A stretch of 64,000 nt of DNA, from NCBI GenBank assembly GCA_018340375.1, contig JAFFJZ010000006.1:27534001-27598000 (forward strand), given 5' to 3'. The position numbers and the translations under genes were made by a program. This DNA is from Gonatopus flavifemur (lineage: Eukaryota > Arthropoda > Insecta > Hymenoptera > Dryinidae). A model generated the notes under the pieces. It saw only the letters and a list, made by a program, of their open reading frames with translations, was not told where the DNA came from and did not search any database. This document shows positions 12,501-23,016 of the stretch, piece after piece. Within the stretch, counting starts at the first letter, position 1. Each line of letters opens with the position of its first letter.

Positions 12501-14019
12501 GCGGAGTACAGTGCCAGTATTGGGCCCCAAAGAGTCAGCTAGCATGTACCCAGTATGGAAAAGCGTTATCATTTCGGACAAATGCCAGTACTGCTGCAGT
12601 ACAAACCACCAGTATCCCGCCAGTCTTAGCCGGTACTGGCGCAGTACAGCGCCAGTTGTTAAATTCTGATTGGGATCCGGGTTTTTGGAACAGATATTTT
12701 TCGAAATCCGAAATGAAACTCGAACAAACAGCCGAATGAATTCTATCCAAATTTCATAGGGGATTTCCGAAAATATTCAGTACTGAAATCCGGATTAAAA
12801 ACCACCGCAAAATCCGTATACGCAGCCGGATACACCCGAGAATCCTATCCGGACTCAGTCCGGGTTCCTATCCGGCTTCTTTACCAGGGTAGCTGAAAAC
12901 GAGCCCAAGTACAGATTTTCCGTTGGAGTAGCTATACGAGAGTCGCTGGGATAGTGAAAATATAGCTGCTGCTGTGACTAAAAACTCTGTACCGGGGCTC
13001 ATTTCCAGTCATTTTCCTCAGTGAAAACGATACAGATATTCCACTGTTGGTGAATTTCATCCCTTCATCGTGGGAGAATTGTTTTTTCATCCAAAATAAG
13101 GAATTATTTTGTTTTTTGGTGGTTGAATCTTCTAAAAATGAAGGAGAAGTCCAATAAATTATGCTGAAAAATTCCCCATCTGCACTGTAAAAAATTTCTA
13201 TGGGAAACTTCACATAAATGTTCGGAAGTAATGGACTTATATATGCGTTAGGAATTTTCTATATTTTACCAGAAATTTACTGCAAAATGATAGTAAAGAT
13301 CCCATAGAGTTCGGAATTTTCAGTTAAATTTATGGGAATGTATCGGAAATTGATTCCCCATCCCATGACCGGAATTTTCCGAATGCTGCGTATAGGAATA
13401 TTCCGATGATTTTTTACAGCGTAGTTTTCTATTTGCAGCAAGGTTTGTAGCAAGAAAAGTCGCTTTCATCTTTGGGACTCAACGGAACGAATGTATCATA
13501 CGTTTCCGATAAAATACAGGAGAAACGGGAGAGTTCCTATCAGGACTTTTATTATAAAAAACAATAGACAATGTGTGTCTTTCATCGTGACATTACGATA
13601 GAAATCGATAGGTTCCTCTTTTCACTCTGATTCAAACAAAATCGTCACTTTATCAAGCGAAACATCGTTTCTATCGTGTTTCAACTATAGAAACCAGAGT
13701 ATTCATCGAGTTATAATTAAATTTTGTCCCTTATTGTTTATCAACGCGATACAATCGATTCCATAGAAAACGACGAACAACAAAATGGAATTTGAAATAC
13801 AATTTCGAAATAAAATTACCTGTAAACGTGAGCATAATCTTCCAAAGTTCGTTCTAATTTCGGTGGGCCACGTAAATGATTCAAAATCCCAGGAAGTCCC
13901 TGATCCACAGGGATTGTACTTTTCCATTCTTTCCAAGCATCCCATCTTTCTTTGACTTTATCCCTCAATTCGTGTATCCTACCGGCACTGCCCTCGTAAT
14001 CATGCAACTTGTCCACCAT
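6520..14019 (-). CDS. Slc45-1: SLC45-family proton-coupled sugar transporter
   Basis: Nine coding exons on the minus strand, in order 14019-13820, 12232-11970, 11899-11645, 11517-11267, 10454-10353, 10287-9997, 9933-9803, 7016-6842, 6750-6520. They join in frame to 632 residues, normal for insect SLC45 members, which are 12-helix MFS transporters of sucrose/glucose type at cell or organelle membranes. Diagnostic are the loop after TM2 (GSMSDRCRLKYGRRRPF, residues 128-144, the family RxGRR motif), QSPARAYLLD, and GLSTFTVMAGLGGFMGY. A hydrophilic loop is encoded by exons 5-6. The start is the first ATG of exon 1 (MVDKLHDY). The third intron begins GC (CCCG|GCAAGT), and the splice is needed for frame (VPEDHARG). 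Several introns carry MITEs; the one between 9803 and 7016 is a transposon nest. The symbol is by similarity to the Drosophila gene. Confidence 0.9.
7648..9025. mobile_element. Innermost element, CCCCAATAAAAATATTTCTC termini
   Basis: The left end CCCCAATAAAAATATTTCTC is the inverse of the right end, GAGAAATATTTTCATTAGGG. A second, left-truncated copy is at 20838-22042 with very high identity, which suggests recent activity. It carries three tandem 141-142 bp units and a tRNA B-box-like motif (reverse of CCCGGGTTCGATCC near 8060). No transposase frame is seen. Confidence 0.75.
8187..8610. repeat. Three tandem ~141-bp units inside the repeated element
   Basis: The word TATAGAC recurs at 8201, 8342 and 8484 (spacing 141 and 142). 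Each time it is followed by AATCGATTCAGAATC-like, GTGGGAGA and TTCCAAGTGCTG words; the third unit is the most diverged. The same three units are in the copy near 21200-21620. Confidence 0.8.
9078..9165 (-). repeat. tRNA-derived SINE head or tRNA pseudogene
   Basis: On the minus strand TGGCGAAGTGGTTAAACG looks like a Pol III A box and GGGTTCGAATCCC a B box, about 45 bases apart. I could not fold the whole into a canonical four-arm tRNA with a paired acceptor stem, so it is better read as SINE-like or a pseudo-tRNA. Confidence 0.55.
10984..11116. repeat. MITE, CCTGGTTAAAAGAAYCC family (Slc45 intron)
   Basis: The left end reads CCGCTTAAAAGAATC and the right end TTTTTTTAACCAGGG, around 'gagatttggtcgg' words. 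It lies in the intron between 11267 and 10454. Confidence 0.65.
12293..12889. mobile_element. MITE, CCCTGGTA termini with CCGGAT-rich arms
   Basis: The left end CCCTGGTAGAAAAACCGGAT and right end ATCCGGCTTCTTTACCAGGG are inverted and flanked by TA on both sides (12291-12292, 12890-12891). The arms are full of CCGGAT words. It lies in Slc45 intron 1 and hosts a second element at 12470-12674. Confidence 0.8.
12470..12674. repeat. Nested MITE, CCCAATCAGAA termini
   Basis: Perfect ends CCCAATCAGAA / TTCTGATTGGG enclose CAGTAC-rich sequence (CCAGTACTG, GCAGTACA) unlike the CCGGAT-rich host element. Confidence 0.7.
13186..13419. repeat. MITE, CACTGTAAAAAATTTCTATGGG family
   Basis: The left CACTGTAAAAAATTTC and right GATTTTTTACAGCG ends are inverted. 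A related left half lies at about 57965-58040. It lies in Slc45 intron 1. Confidence 0.55.
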
Positions 14020-15623
14020 AATCGTTATCTCTCCTTTGACAGGGTACCAAATCGCACCGGATTCCCCTCGATTAACGTTCGATGAAACTTCTTATCGCAT
14101 CGTAATAGGATATTACGCGGTTGATATGAGTCGCGATCATGACAATTATTTTCCAGTCCATTGAATATCGAGGATCATTCGATTGTTCGATCCTCTCCAA
14201 TGTCATCGTTTTATCCTCTCGAATGTCATCCCTCAAATGTAAAAACTTGAAAAGTCAATCTTTCCTCCCCTATTTTGTGATTGATAATAACAACAATGTC
14301 ACTTTTGTCACCATTTCCCGGAGGGAAAAAGACGAGAACGAAACTGTAAATACGAATACACGCGTATATCGTGTTGCTTGGTGGACAAACGGCGTTTGAC
14401 TGACCGCGGTGACAATGTTGAGACGACAAAAGCTACCAAGAGGTTTTCTTCTCTCCCCTAGAACGTATCCACCCCACCTCATCGATATGGAAGATCTCAT
14501 GGGGGATGCGATGATGCGCTTTCGATACGATATCGTACGGATGGTGAAGTAGTACCGGAAAATCTGATTTCTTATGATAATAACAAATAATAATCATTGT
14601 TTGATTGGGAGTTATGGAAGATATTTGTCGTGGATATATACTTTTTTTTCCCTCTTCCTTTCTTTTCTTGCAATTTAACGCGAGAAGAAGATTTTCAGAG
14701 ATAAGTCTTTGTCTCCTTGTTCGTGGATCTAATTTCCTTCAAGGATATTGTTCTACGGTTACTCGTTGATTTCTTTGTCTTTTCCTTCCTTTTCACTCCC
14801 TTAACAGGTGGATTTTCATTCGTTTTGATCATCGTTTGTGAAGAGAATGTTAAATTTACTTTTCACGTGCAATTTCTGTCGCGAAGAAGCTCCATCTGGC
14901 TCGTAGGAAAACTTTTTATTGGTTAAACGATCGTCATTATTTTTTATAAGTTCAAGAATTTAATATCGTTTCTTCTTTTGGGGGGCAAAAAAATATAACG
15001 CGTTTGAATTTTCGTCTTTTTCTTCTCGGTACATCCGGGTCTCAAAACCCGGACAGGATCCGGATGAAAATGGGGAAAAACACTGCTGGATAAAAATATT
15101 TTATAGAAAAAAATTCCTGAAACGTCAAGGAAAAGAAATGAAAATCCTCTGATCTTCTGTGATTAATGAACGCAACGAAACATTGAAATTTCAGTTCCAT
15201 CGAACACGTGGAATTCATTCTTTTGCGCAATACGCAACGAATATATTGAACGTCAATGGAATTTCACGATGGTATTTTTGAATGGTTTTATTTGAAATGT
15301 ATCTGAAGTAGGATATGAGGTTGTCACAGACTTTTCCAATACATTGATGTGTAAATGGTGGTTCTCTGTTATCGTATCGAATCGTATAACGTTATTCATT
15401 CCAGGAAATATAAACGAATTAGTTATAAGAACGTATTTTTTTTCCTTTCCATTGCATGCTGCTGTAGCTAAAATAATTGCAACTGTAGATGTTTATTTGC
15501 TGCCACAGCAAAAATTCTCAACAGGGTGAGACACATTTTTTGTTGTTGATCGCAATCTCTGTAACGTAATCAGTGTCGCAGAGACATGAAAATTCAAATC
15601 GAGAGATATGATATTGAAAAGTC
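14020..15623. other. Upstream region of Slc45; no exon resolved
   Basis: This should hold the promoter and 5' UTR of Slc45, since its first ATG is at 14019 on the minus strand. There is no clear TATA box and no splice pair I trust. A short CCGGAT-rich fragment (15030-15065) is related to the 12293 element. The rest is unassigned. Confidence 0.35.
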
Positions 15624-16154
15624 GCACCGAAAAAAATAATTAGTTACCCTTACTCCAAATTAATTCCAGCAACTGGATACAGTTGTTGATATTTGGATAA
15701 CTAAAACGGGCATTGGCTCAACTAAATTCACATTTAATTTCTCTGACTTTAGTTGCTCTTATTAGCTTGAAGTTGCCTTTACCACAGCTTTTATTACACG
15801 GAAAAAAACAGTGATCCAAATTTTCGTTGACTAGTATGTCACTTTTGGACGGAGCACAATTTGGAGAAGAATTCGTACACTGGATTTTAATAATTCGTTG
15901 ACTCTTTCCATTATTTCGGTGATGAAAATAAAAAGTGGATTCCATTGTTCGAGTAGTGAACACAGTTAACGAATTATTAAAATCCAGTATACGAATTCTT
16001 TTCAAACTTGTGCTCCGTCCAAAATTGGCATACTAGTCAACGAAAATTTGGACTACTTATTTTTTCCGTGGACCGGCTCCTATTCTTTTATTACTCGGAA
16101 CTAATTTTCACAACGAACTTCAGTTCATTTCAAAGAAATTATTTTTTTCGGTGC
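15624..16154. mobile_element. MITE, GCACCGAAAAAAATAATTAG termini, split by insertion
   Basis: The ends are GCACCGAAAAAAATAATT and AATTATTTTTTTCGGTGC type. A palindromic element (15797-16070) interrupts it. An uninterrupted relative is at 63556-63813, which gives the pre-insertion structure. Confidence 0.75.
15797..16070. repeat. Nested palindromic MITE with CACGGAAAAAA termini
   Basis: The arms CACGGAAAAAAACAGTGATCC and GGACTACTTATTTTTTCCGTG, then GTTGACTAGTATG / CATACTAGTCAAC and TTAATAATTCGTT / AACGAATTATTAA, form a near-continuous hairpin. It is absent from the sister copy at 63556-63813. Confidence 0.8.
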
Positions 16155-16681
16155 GGGAGACGAACCGAACAATCAGTAACACGATTTCTGAAAAAAAAAT
16201 GGATTTCAGTGTTCTGAATTTTCATTATAAAGTTGGTACAGTTTCAATGTTTCAACTGCGAAATATCTCGAAAAAATTTGATTGGGCTATTTCGCTGGGG
16301 TGATAAATTTTAGAGCTTTATCAAATGAAATGGAATTTTAACCGTTTCCTTCGTTCTATGTCCATTTTATTCCGCCAGTAAACCGACAACTATTTTTTCC
16401 TAATATTGATAAGTCCAGTTTATTTATGGAATTTCTGAAATTTTCACTGTAAAAAGAAAGTCTTAAATTCAGCTCATTTCATGGCTGAATCTATGATGCA
16501 AACAAATTAAGCCGAAAAAACAATCGCCGACACAATGGAAAAGCATTGTCTGAAATTAAGATACAAACAGATTGAGACTGTCTTTTTACAGTGTTCCTTC
16601 GATGAATCGGGAGATTTTACAACAGTGGTCTGAAGATTGACATTTGCTGCGCTAACACTGTGAATTGTTACTTAGAATTAT

Positions 16682-16775
16682 TCTCGCTTCACTCACCATT
16701 AAATGCTCAAAATGGTGCTCGCTTCGTTTGCACTTTTTAAATTTTAGAACGCTCGCTTCATTCGTTATTGCGTAC
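16682..16775. repeat. Decayed left part of the GCTCGCT array
   Basis: Three degenerate cores (TCTCGCTTCACTCACC, GCTCGCTTCGTTTGC, GCTCGCTTCATTCGT), spaced about 34 bp, precede the transposon nest at 16798-17422. They suggest the array once continued to the left. Confidence 0.65.
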
Positions 16776-16817
16776 AAGAGAATAATTCACTATAGGAGCT
16801 AGGAATTAGCTGTGGTA

Positions 16818-17103
16818 CACAGTAAAAAGTAAAACTTAAAGTAATCCCGCATATCAGCTTAAAAATGCAGCCAAAAGTAGCGCCTATTCGAACTGAAAGT
16901 ACGCAATGAAAAAGACTGAATTTCAGTTAATTCCATCTTACTTTGAAAATTAAGATAGAATTCTATCTTGATTTCCAATGTAAGATGGAATTGACTGAAA
17001 TTCAGTCTTTTTCATTGCGTACTTTCAGTTCGAATAGGCGCTACTTTTGGCTGCATTTTTAAGCTGATATGCGGGATCACTTTGATTTTCACTTTTTACT
17101 GTG
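16818..17103. repeat. Near-perfect palindromic MITE, CACAGTAAAAAGT termini
   Basis: A hairpin of about 286 bp with arms of roughly 130 bp. CACAGTAAAAAGTAAAACTT pairs with the right end, and GCGCCTATTCGAACTGAAAG with CTTTCAGTTCGAATAGGCGC. The near identity of the arms points to a young insertion. Confidence 0.85.
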
Positions 17104-17201
17104 TAGCTGTTCGTTGTATTTCACATTTGGGTAGCGAAGACAATTGCTACAGAAACTAGATTACAATTCCTGTGGTAATAAATTTTGTTACCACAGCACT
17201 A

Positions 17202-17390
17202 CACAGTAAAAAGTAAAACTGACTTTCAACCTGAATATCAACTTATTTTAAGATGCAGCTAAAACTAGTCCTAGTCCTCTTCCAGCTGAAAGTAAGCACC
17301 CAGAACAAATGCCGACACAATAGAAAAGACTGAATTTCAGTCGAGTTTTCAAGTAAGATACAGCCACTTTCAGTCGGACTTTTTACAGTG
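17202..17390. repeat. MITE, CACAGTAAAAAGT family, second copy
   Basis: CACAGTAAAAAGTAAAACTG at the left and GACTTTTTACAGTG at the right, with 'aagatgcagct' and 'gactgaatttcagt' inside as in its neighbour. Confidence 0.75.
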
Positions 17391-17473
17391 TACAAAATAG
17401 CTACCACAGCTAATTTTTAGCTATTCGCATGTCAATTACATCATTTTTTTCTGTGTGCGATTGCACCAAATTA

Positions 17474-18000
17474 CCCTCGCTCCGCTTGCCATTAATTACT
17501 TCGAATGGAGCTCGCTTCGCTCGCCATTCAAGGACGTGAATGGCGCTCGCTACGCTCGCGCTTTTCAAATTCGGAGACGCTCGCTCCGCTCGCTATATGA
17601 TATTTCAAGACGCTCGCTTCGCTCGCACTGTAGAAATTTCGAAACGCTCGCTTCGCTCGCCATTGAAGAACGTGAATGGCGCTCGCTACGCTCGCGCTTT
17701 TCGAATTCGAAGGCGCTCGCTCCGCTCGCTATATAATATTGCAAACAGCGCTCGCTTCGCTCGCACTGTTGAAATTTGTAGACGCTCGCTTCGCTCGCTC
17801 AAGAACGTAAATGGCGCTCGCTTTGCTCGCACTTTTCAAATTCGAAGACGCTCGCTCCGCTCGCTATATAATATTCCGAACAGCGCTCGCTTCGCTCGCA
17901 CTGTTGAATTTTCAAGACGCTCGCTTCGCTCGCTCAAGAATGTGAATGGCGCTCGCTTCGCTCGCGCTTTTTAACTTTGAAGATGCTCGCTCCGCTCGCC
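17474..18000. repeat. Tandem array of a GC-rich core, GCTCGCTNCGCTCGC
   Basis: Fifteen good copies (plus one weak one) of the 15-bp core GCTCGCT(T/A/C)CGCTCGC recur every ~34 bp. The linkers fall into four types in fixed order (CATT..GAATGGC, GCTTTTCAAATTCGAAGAC, TATATAATATTCCAAACAGC, ACTGTTGAAATTTCAAGAC), giving a higher-order unit of ~136 bp. All three frames tend to stay open because of the repeat, giving Arg/Ser/Leu/Ala-rich nonsense. Function unknown. Confidence 0.9.
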
Positions 18001-18003
18001 ATC

Positions 18004-20448
18004 CAATGTTTCAACCTGCAAGTGACTGGAAGAGTGGAGAACTCAAAAGAAATCCATCAAGTAATAATTCAATAACAATAGTGTAAAAAATTTGAGATTT
18101 CATTGGGGAAGAACGAATAATTTGTAGATGGGCTAAAAAAAACGGTAGATTTTATTGAATTAATTGACAAATCTTCAAAAAAATTTAGCCTAAAATCGGT
18201 AACTCGACAAACAAGGATGAAAATCGGATGATCTCCCGGTAAAAGGGGAGATTTTTGCAACATTCCCCTTAATTCTCAAATCTGGCTATCGTAACAAAAA
18301 GTTCGCAGAATCAACGATGGTTTCACCGACCGAATCAATAAAAAATCAGATCTTTTTTACGAAAAATAATGCTTTAATTTGCGAAATGAATATCACTGGC
18401 CGCAAACTGCCATCGGAGCGTTCCAAACTAAAATGAGTATCGCAGGTAGATTTGTTTTTCTGAAAAGCAGACTTGGATCCACTTGGATTCGTCTGTTGTT
18501 CCTTTGATTCGCATTTTTAATTGGAAAAGAGTTGGAGGAAGATTATTAATTTATACGAGAAGGTGACTTTTTTCAAGTCGTTTGAATCACGACATGAAAC
18601 ATCGCATCAGCTGAAAGAAACCGTACAAAGTAGGTCTTGTTGCGTGGAATGGCCTTGAGAGCAGCTTGGTTCTGCAAGAACCTACAATGATGACCCGACT
18701 TTAACACTTCCATGCACGGTACCCGAGATAAAATGTATGTACAATACGATAACTCCACTTAGACGCACAGAGATTCTTCCGATATATCGACGATATTTCA
18801 AAAATCAATGCAAGTGAGATAGTTTTTCTGAATTGTTTGTCAGGGATCGTTGCATCGCAAAATACATATTCGCATGAAAATACGGAAGATTACGAATACT
18901 TTAGAAAAACTAATGGCTGGAGTAGAAATTTTAAATGCTAAACGTTAAATTTTATAAAGCTTTTAATAAAATTTAGCAAATTTTGTTACATGTTGCTGAA
19001 TTTCACTCACAAATCGGACTCTCTTTTCATGAAAAACCAATAAGGAAAGACGAATTTCAAGAAATTACGATGAAATTAAATCAAATTCACCAAACTTTGC
19101 CAATTTTCTTGGATTTTTGTCAATTTTTAATAAACAAAGTGTCAACAAAGTGTCAAAGTCATAATCTTCCGTATTTTTATGTGAACATTCATTTTACAAA
19201 GCTTCCTGTTTCTGATTTGGTAGAAAAAATGAGGAAACCCCGTATAAAAATATTTCGCTGAAATAACCATGAATAATTAACATCTTTTCTGCAAAGATCC
19301 GAGTTTTTTCTGGCAACCAGGAACAAAATTTATTTCTAAATCCTATTTTTTCAACGATCAGAAGAATATCAGAAATTTATCGAAGTGCAATTCAGTTTTT
19401 ATTGGTCTGAAAAACGAAAAAAATGCAAAGAATTCTTCTCATCTTTAAAAAACACGTATGAAATTTTCCATAAAAATTTCAGAGCTTCTCAGAGAAAATC
19501 AGAGGTCATATTATATTTTTGTCAACCCTGAAAGTAAGATTTTTCATTCAATCAGTCGAATTGATCAATGAAAACAAAACAATGCGTGCAGTAAAAGAAG
19601 ACGAGCTCGAAGCTGATCCTTATTGAATTGACGTGGATTTACCATGTAGACAATTTCATTCCATTTATCTCAATGTAACCTTCGAGATCATCCAATTTGT
19701 AGAATAAGGATGATACATGGCGTTGAAGATCCTACTCGGATTTACCTACCAATTTTCACAGTGACGCAAAAGTGATGTGGGCATAACAAACCGTGTTCAT
19801 ACTTATCGCTCGTACTTCAAAGAGATAACAAAACAAGGAAAAAAACAAGAAAATACGTTTGATACTACGAGTTATTAAATAAAATATTAATCATCCGTTT
19901 GCAATGAAAAAAACTAGTGGAATGGTTTTATCGTCAAGCAGCGTATTTTTATTGCATCCAGGGGGAAGAAAAATAAAATCAACAGGATTTTAGAACAAGT
20001 GCCGTGATATCTAGAGATTTCCCATGGGAGAACAGAAATGTAAATTGCCTTGGAAGTATTTACCGACATCGTTGCTTTTCTTGAAATAGTCTCGAAAATC
20101 ATCACCATTGTATTATGACGAACTTATGGTTGTCCATTTATCTTTTATTTCCGTTGAGAAAAAAAGATATTCATTCTCGTCTACCCAAGCTTTTTCATTT
20201 TCTTCTCAAGTTTATTCCGAAAGCAGATTAAAAGTGATGGGAATTTTATGAAATAACATTATTATTCATAAATAGTTCGCTTTAATGAGCAAATGCTCGC
20301 GTAGAAAAAAGTACGATTCAATACATTTTTATATATAAATTATATATAATTCTAGAAATGTTTTTAAAGACATGTCCATTTATTCGAAATTTTGAACAAA
20401 GTCGTCTTCGATGTCTATTGTTTATTTGAAAAATGTCTTTGGAGTTTT
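18004..20448. other. Intergenic DNA, no supported gene
   Basis: AT-rich. An inverted pair (ATACGGAAGATTACGAAT near 18880; ATAATCTTCCGTATTTTTATG near 19160) marks an uncharacterised repeat, with a relative near 63920. A somewhat GC-richer minus-strand stretch at 18573-18758 was considered and not accepted as an exon. Confidence 0.4.
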
Positions 20449-20645
20449 GTTGCTGGAGTTTGAATCGTTTATTGAAACGAATTAGTGATCTTCAAGTGAA
20501 AATCTTGCAGTACATCCTTTGATCGATGTTTTCAGGGACCAAAAATTACAAGAAATTGATTCGAGAAGATAAATAACGACGATTCGTCAGGCTTTGTGAG
20601 GTTGAATTCTCATTTCGTTTTTATAAACGATTCAAACTTCAAGAA
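20449..20645. repeat. MITE, GTTGCTGAAGTTTGAATCG family
   Basis: GTTGCTGGAGTTTGAATCG and TTTATTGAAACGAATTAG at the left, with ATTCAAACTTCAAGAAC inverted at the right. Internal words (GATAAATAACGA, GTCAGGCTTTGTGAG) match the copy at 3127-3337. Confidence 0.7.
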
Positions 20646-20837
20646 CATCCGAAGTTTTCAGTTTGCGTTCTATGATTTTTTTAGGGTGTTCTGACATGTT
20701 TAATCCTTCAAGTACAAACATCCTTTCACACCTTCGAAGCACACACAGGTGCAAATTCGCACCACGCAACTTTACCGATCAATAAATCGGTTCCTGTTCG
20801 ACCTTACTTTCTTTCAGTTTGAAGGAAGAATTTATGA

Positions 20838-22042
20838 ATTTTATGAATTTCTCCATAAAATTCGTACAAAACTCGCCAAATCTCCATATTACGTTAAATA
20901 CTTCTCTGCATATTTCTGCATTACTCTACAAATCTCTGTTTTATCTATTCACTTTTGCTTGAGAAAAAAAATGTTTGTTCAGAGTTTATCTCTACAAATC
21001 TCCTTCCAGTACGACTTGAATGACATTACGGAAGAGACACCACATTGAAAGTCCATTTTTAGGAATTTTCCACAGTGAGGATTGAACCCGGGTCCTGCGA
21101 GTGAGAAGCAAAGCCTCTATCACATCAGCGGATCTCCGAGATGACTACAGTAATCTTAAAGTACCACTTATGGGAATCATCGCAATGGAAAATTTGGAAA
21201 AATTCGTTTTCGTGAGGTATAGACCAATCAATTCAGAATCTTCTGAAACGAAAAATGAATAGGTCGTGGGAGAGGGGATTTTTTTCACCTCAACTTGTAA
21301 ATTTTTCCAAGTGCTGAGTCAAATCGATAGAAAATTTTGAAAGTTCGTCCCTGTAAGATATAGACCAATCGATTCAGAATCTTATGAAACGAAAAATGAG
21401 TAGATCGTGGGAGAAAGGTTTTTTTCGACCTTAACTTGTAAATTTTTCCAAGTGCTGGGTCAAATCGATAGAAAATTTTAAAAAATTCGTTCCCGTCGGA
21501 TATAGACTAATCGATTCAGAATTCTCCGAAAGGAAAAATGAGTGGGTCGTGGGAGAGAGGTTTGTTCGAGGCCTACTAGTGAATTTTACTTAAGTTGTTT
21601 CGAGTCGATTGAAAAATTTGAAAAAATTCACTTTATCTCCGCAAATGCGATTTGAGAAAAATGTATGAATTTGTATAGAAAACTCAACTCTCCGCCACAA
21701 GCCGTAATATTCTTGGAATAGACGATTAAAGAGAAAATTCCAATTTTTTTCTGCAAATGTAGTTTGCAGAAAAATGTATGAATTCGTGGAGAAAATTCCT
21801 TTCCTCGTCAAATGTTTCCACCATTTATCAAGTAGAAAAATGTTGAGAAAATTCAACATTTCTCAACAAAACAACCTTGACCGATAAGTTGGAAATGTAC
21901 GGAGAAACCTTTACTGGCAATAGAAATTTTCAGAAATATGCAGAATTTCACAGAGTTTTGGAAGATGAATCTGTTGAAAAAATTCTTTCTTTCTCTAAGA
22001 ATTGCGATAATGAAGTTTTGAAGAGAAATATTTTTATTGGGG
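20838..22042. mobile_element. Second copy of the 1.2-kb CCCCAATAAAAATATT element, left-truncated
   Basis: Nearly identical to 7830-9025, including the three tandem 141-bp units and the B-box-like motif. It ends in the intact right terminus TTTTTATTGGGG. It lacks about 180 bp at the left end. The differences I see by eye are scattered single-base changes. Confidence 0.85.
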
Positions 22043-22308
22043 AATCTATATCCAACCGTTTTTACCCTGGCAGAAAACTGTTCTTGAATTTCGTCAATTT
22101 TCAGCACAGATGTTGATCTTTGAAAAGTATCGATCCATTTTTGTATAAAAGATATACAATACTTTTATATTTCAATACAAATTCAATACTTTCCTTATAA
22201 AAGCAGGATCGATCTTTCTTTTTCAAGAATCCCCATTGCTACACAACAATGTTTCAATAAAATTCAATTAAAACCTTCAAATTTTAACCAACTTCTCAAT
22301 GGGATTAA

Positions 22309-23012
22309 GGGGCCCGAACACTGTAAACTGCGATTTTTCATATGATTTTTATTTTATTTATTAAAAAAAAACGGATGTTCCGATTTACATGAAACTTCAC
22401 AAATATGTTAATAAATGTTTAAATTATCGAAAAAAAATTTTTTTTTCTTTTGGCGGCCATCTTTGTATTCTGTAGCTGATCCAAAATGGCGCCTTTTTAA
22501 AATGACCCTTGTCGCGTTGACAGCAAATCAGCAAAACGGAGCCTCCTAGAGCAAAAAACAAAAAAGATTCTTGAAATATACATTACTGGCCACTGTTCGA
22601 CGTAGGAGATTTTAAAAATATTGATTAGAAAAAAAATGGCGGCTGTTTGAAGAAAAAGTTTTTTTTTCGCGTAAAATTTTGCACTAAATCATTTATAAAA
22701 AAAAAAGTTTGGCATATATCGAAAAACGGCTACGTCGAGCAGAAGCGACACTATTCCCGAATAGAATGCAATTTGAATCAGGTCTATCGGATAAAAACTT
22801 TTCCAGTTATGCTGTCAACGCGGTCAAAAAACATGGTTTCGAGATAATCGCGTTTTAAGTTTTGACAGGGGCTGAAAAAAAAAATTTTTTTCGATAATTT
22901 AAACATTTATTAACATATGTGTAAAGTTTCATGTAAATCGGAACGTCTGTTTTTTTTTGATAAATAAAATAAAAATCATATGAAAAATCGCAGTTTACAG
23001 TGTTCGGGCCCC
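22309..23012. mobile_element. 704-bp palindromic element flanked by TTAA
   Basis: The ends GGGGCCCGAACACTG and CAGTGTTCGGGCCCC are perfect inverses and are flanked by TTAA on both sides (22305-22308, 23013-23016). The arms stay complementary for well over 100 bp. A duplicated TTAA target is the piggyBac-superfamily hallmark, so I read this as a piggyBac-mobilised MITE. It has no transposase; the superfamily is an inference. Confidence 0.8.
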
Positions 23013-23016
23013 TTAA

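Larger units (their letters stand above)
16798..17422. mobile_element. Outer element with two MITEs inserted in it
   Basis: GGAATTAGCTGTGGTA at the left and TACCACAGCTAATTTTTAGC at the right are inverted. Two separate CACAGTAAAAAGT elements (16818-17103 and 17202-17390) sit inside it, and it in turn splits the GCTCGCT array. Confidence 0.6.

Noticed and set aside
17540..17974. A 144-codon open frame across the GCTCGCT array, rich in Arg, Ser, Leu and Ala
   Set aside because: The frame stays open because the repeat core lacks stops; other frames are also largely open, and no start context, splice sites or domain support it.
17474..18000. CRISPR-like regular spacing of a short repeat
   Set aside because: The 'spacers' are not unique: four linker types recur in order, and the host is an insect.
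18573..18758. Minus-strand frame with somewhat coding-like composition
   Set aside because: A possible acceptor exists, but no partner exon or known family could be found; a chance frame is as likely.
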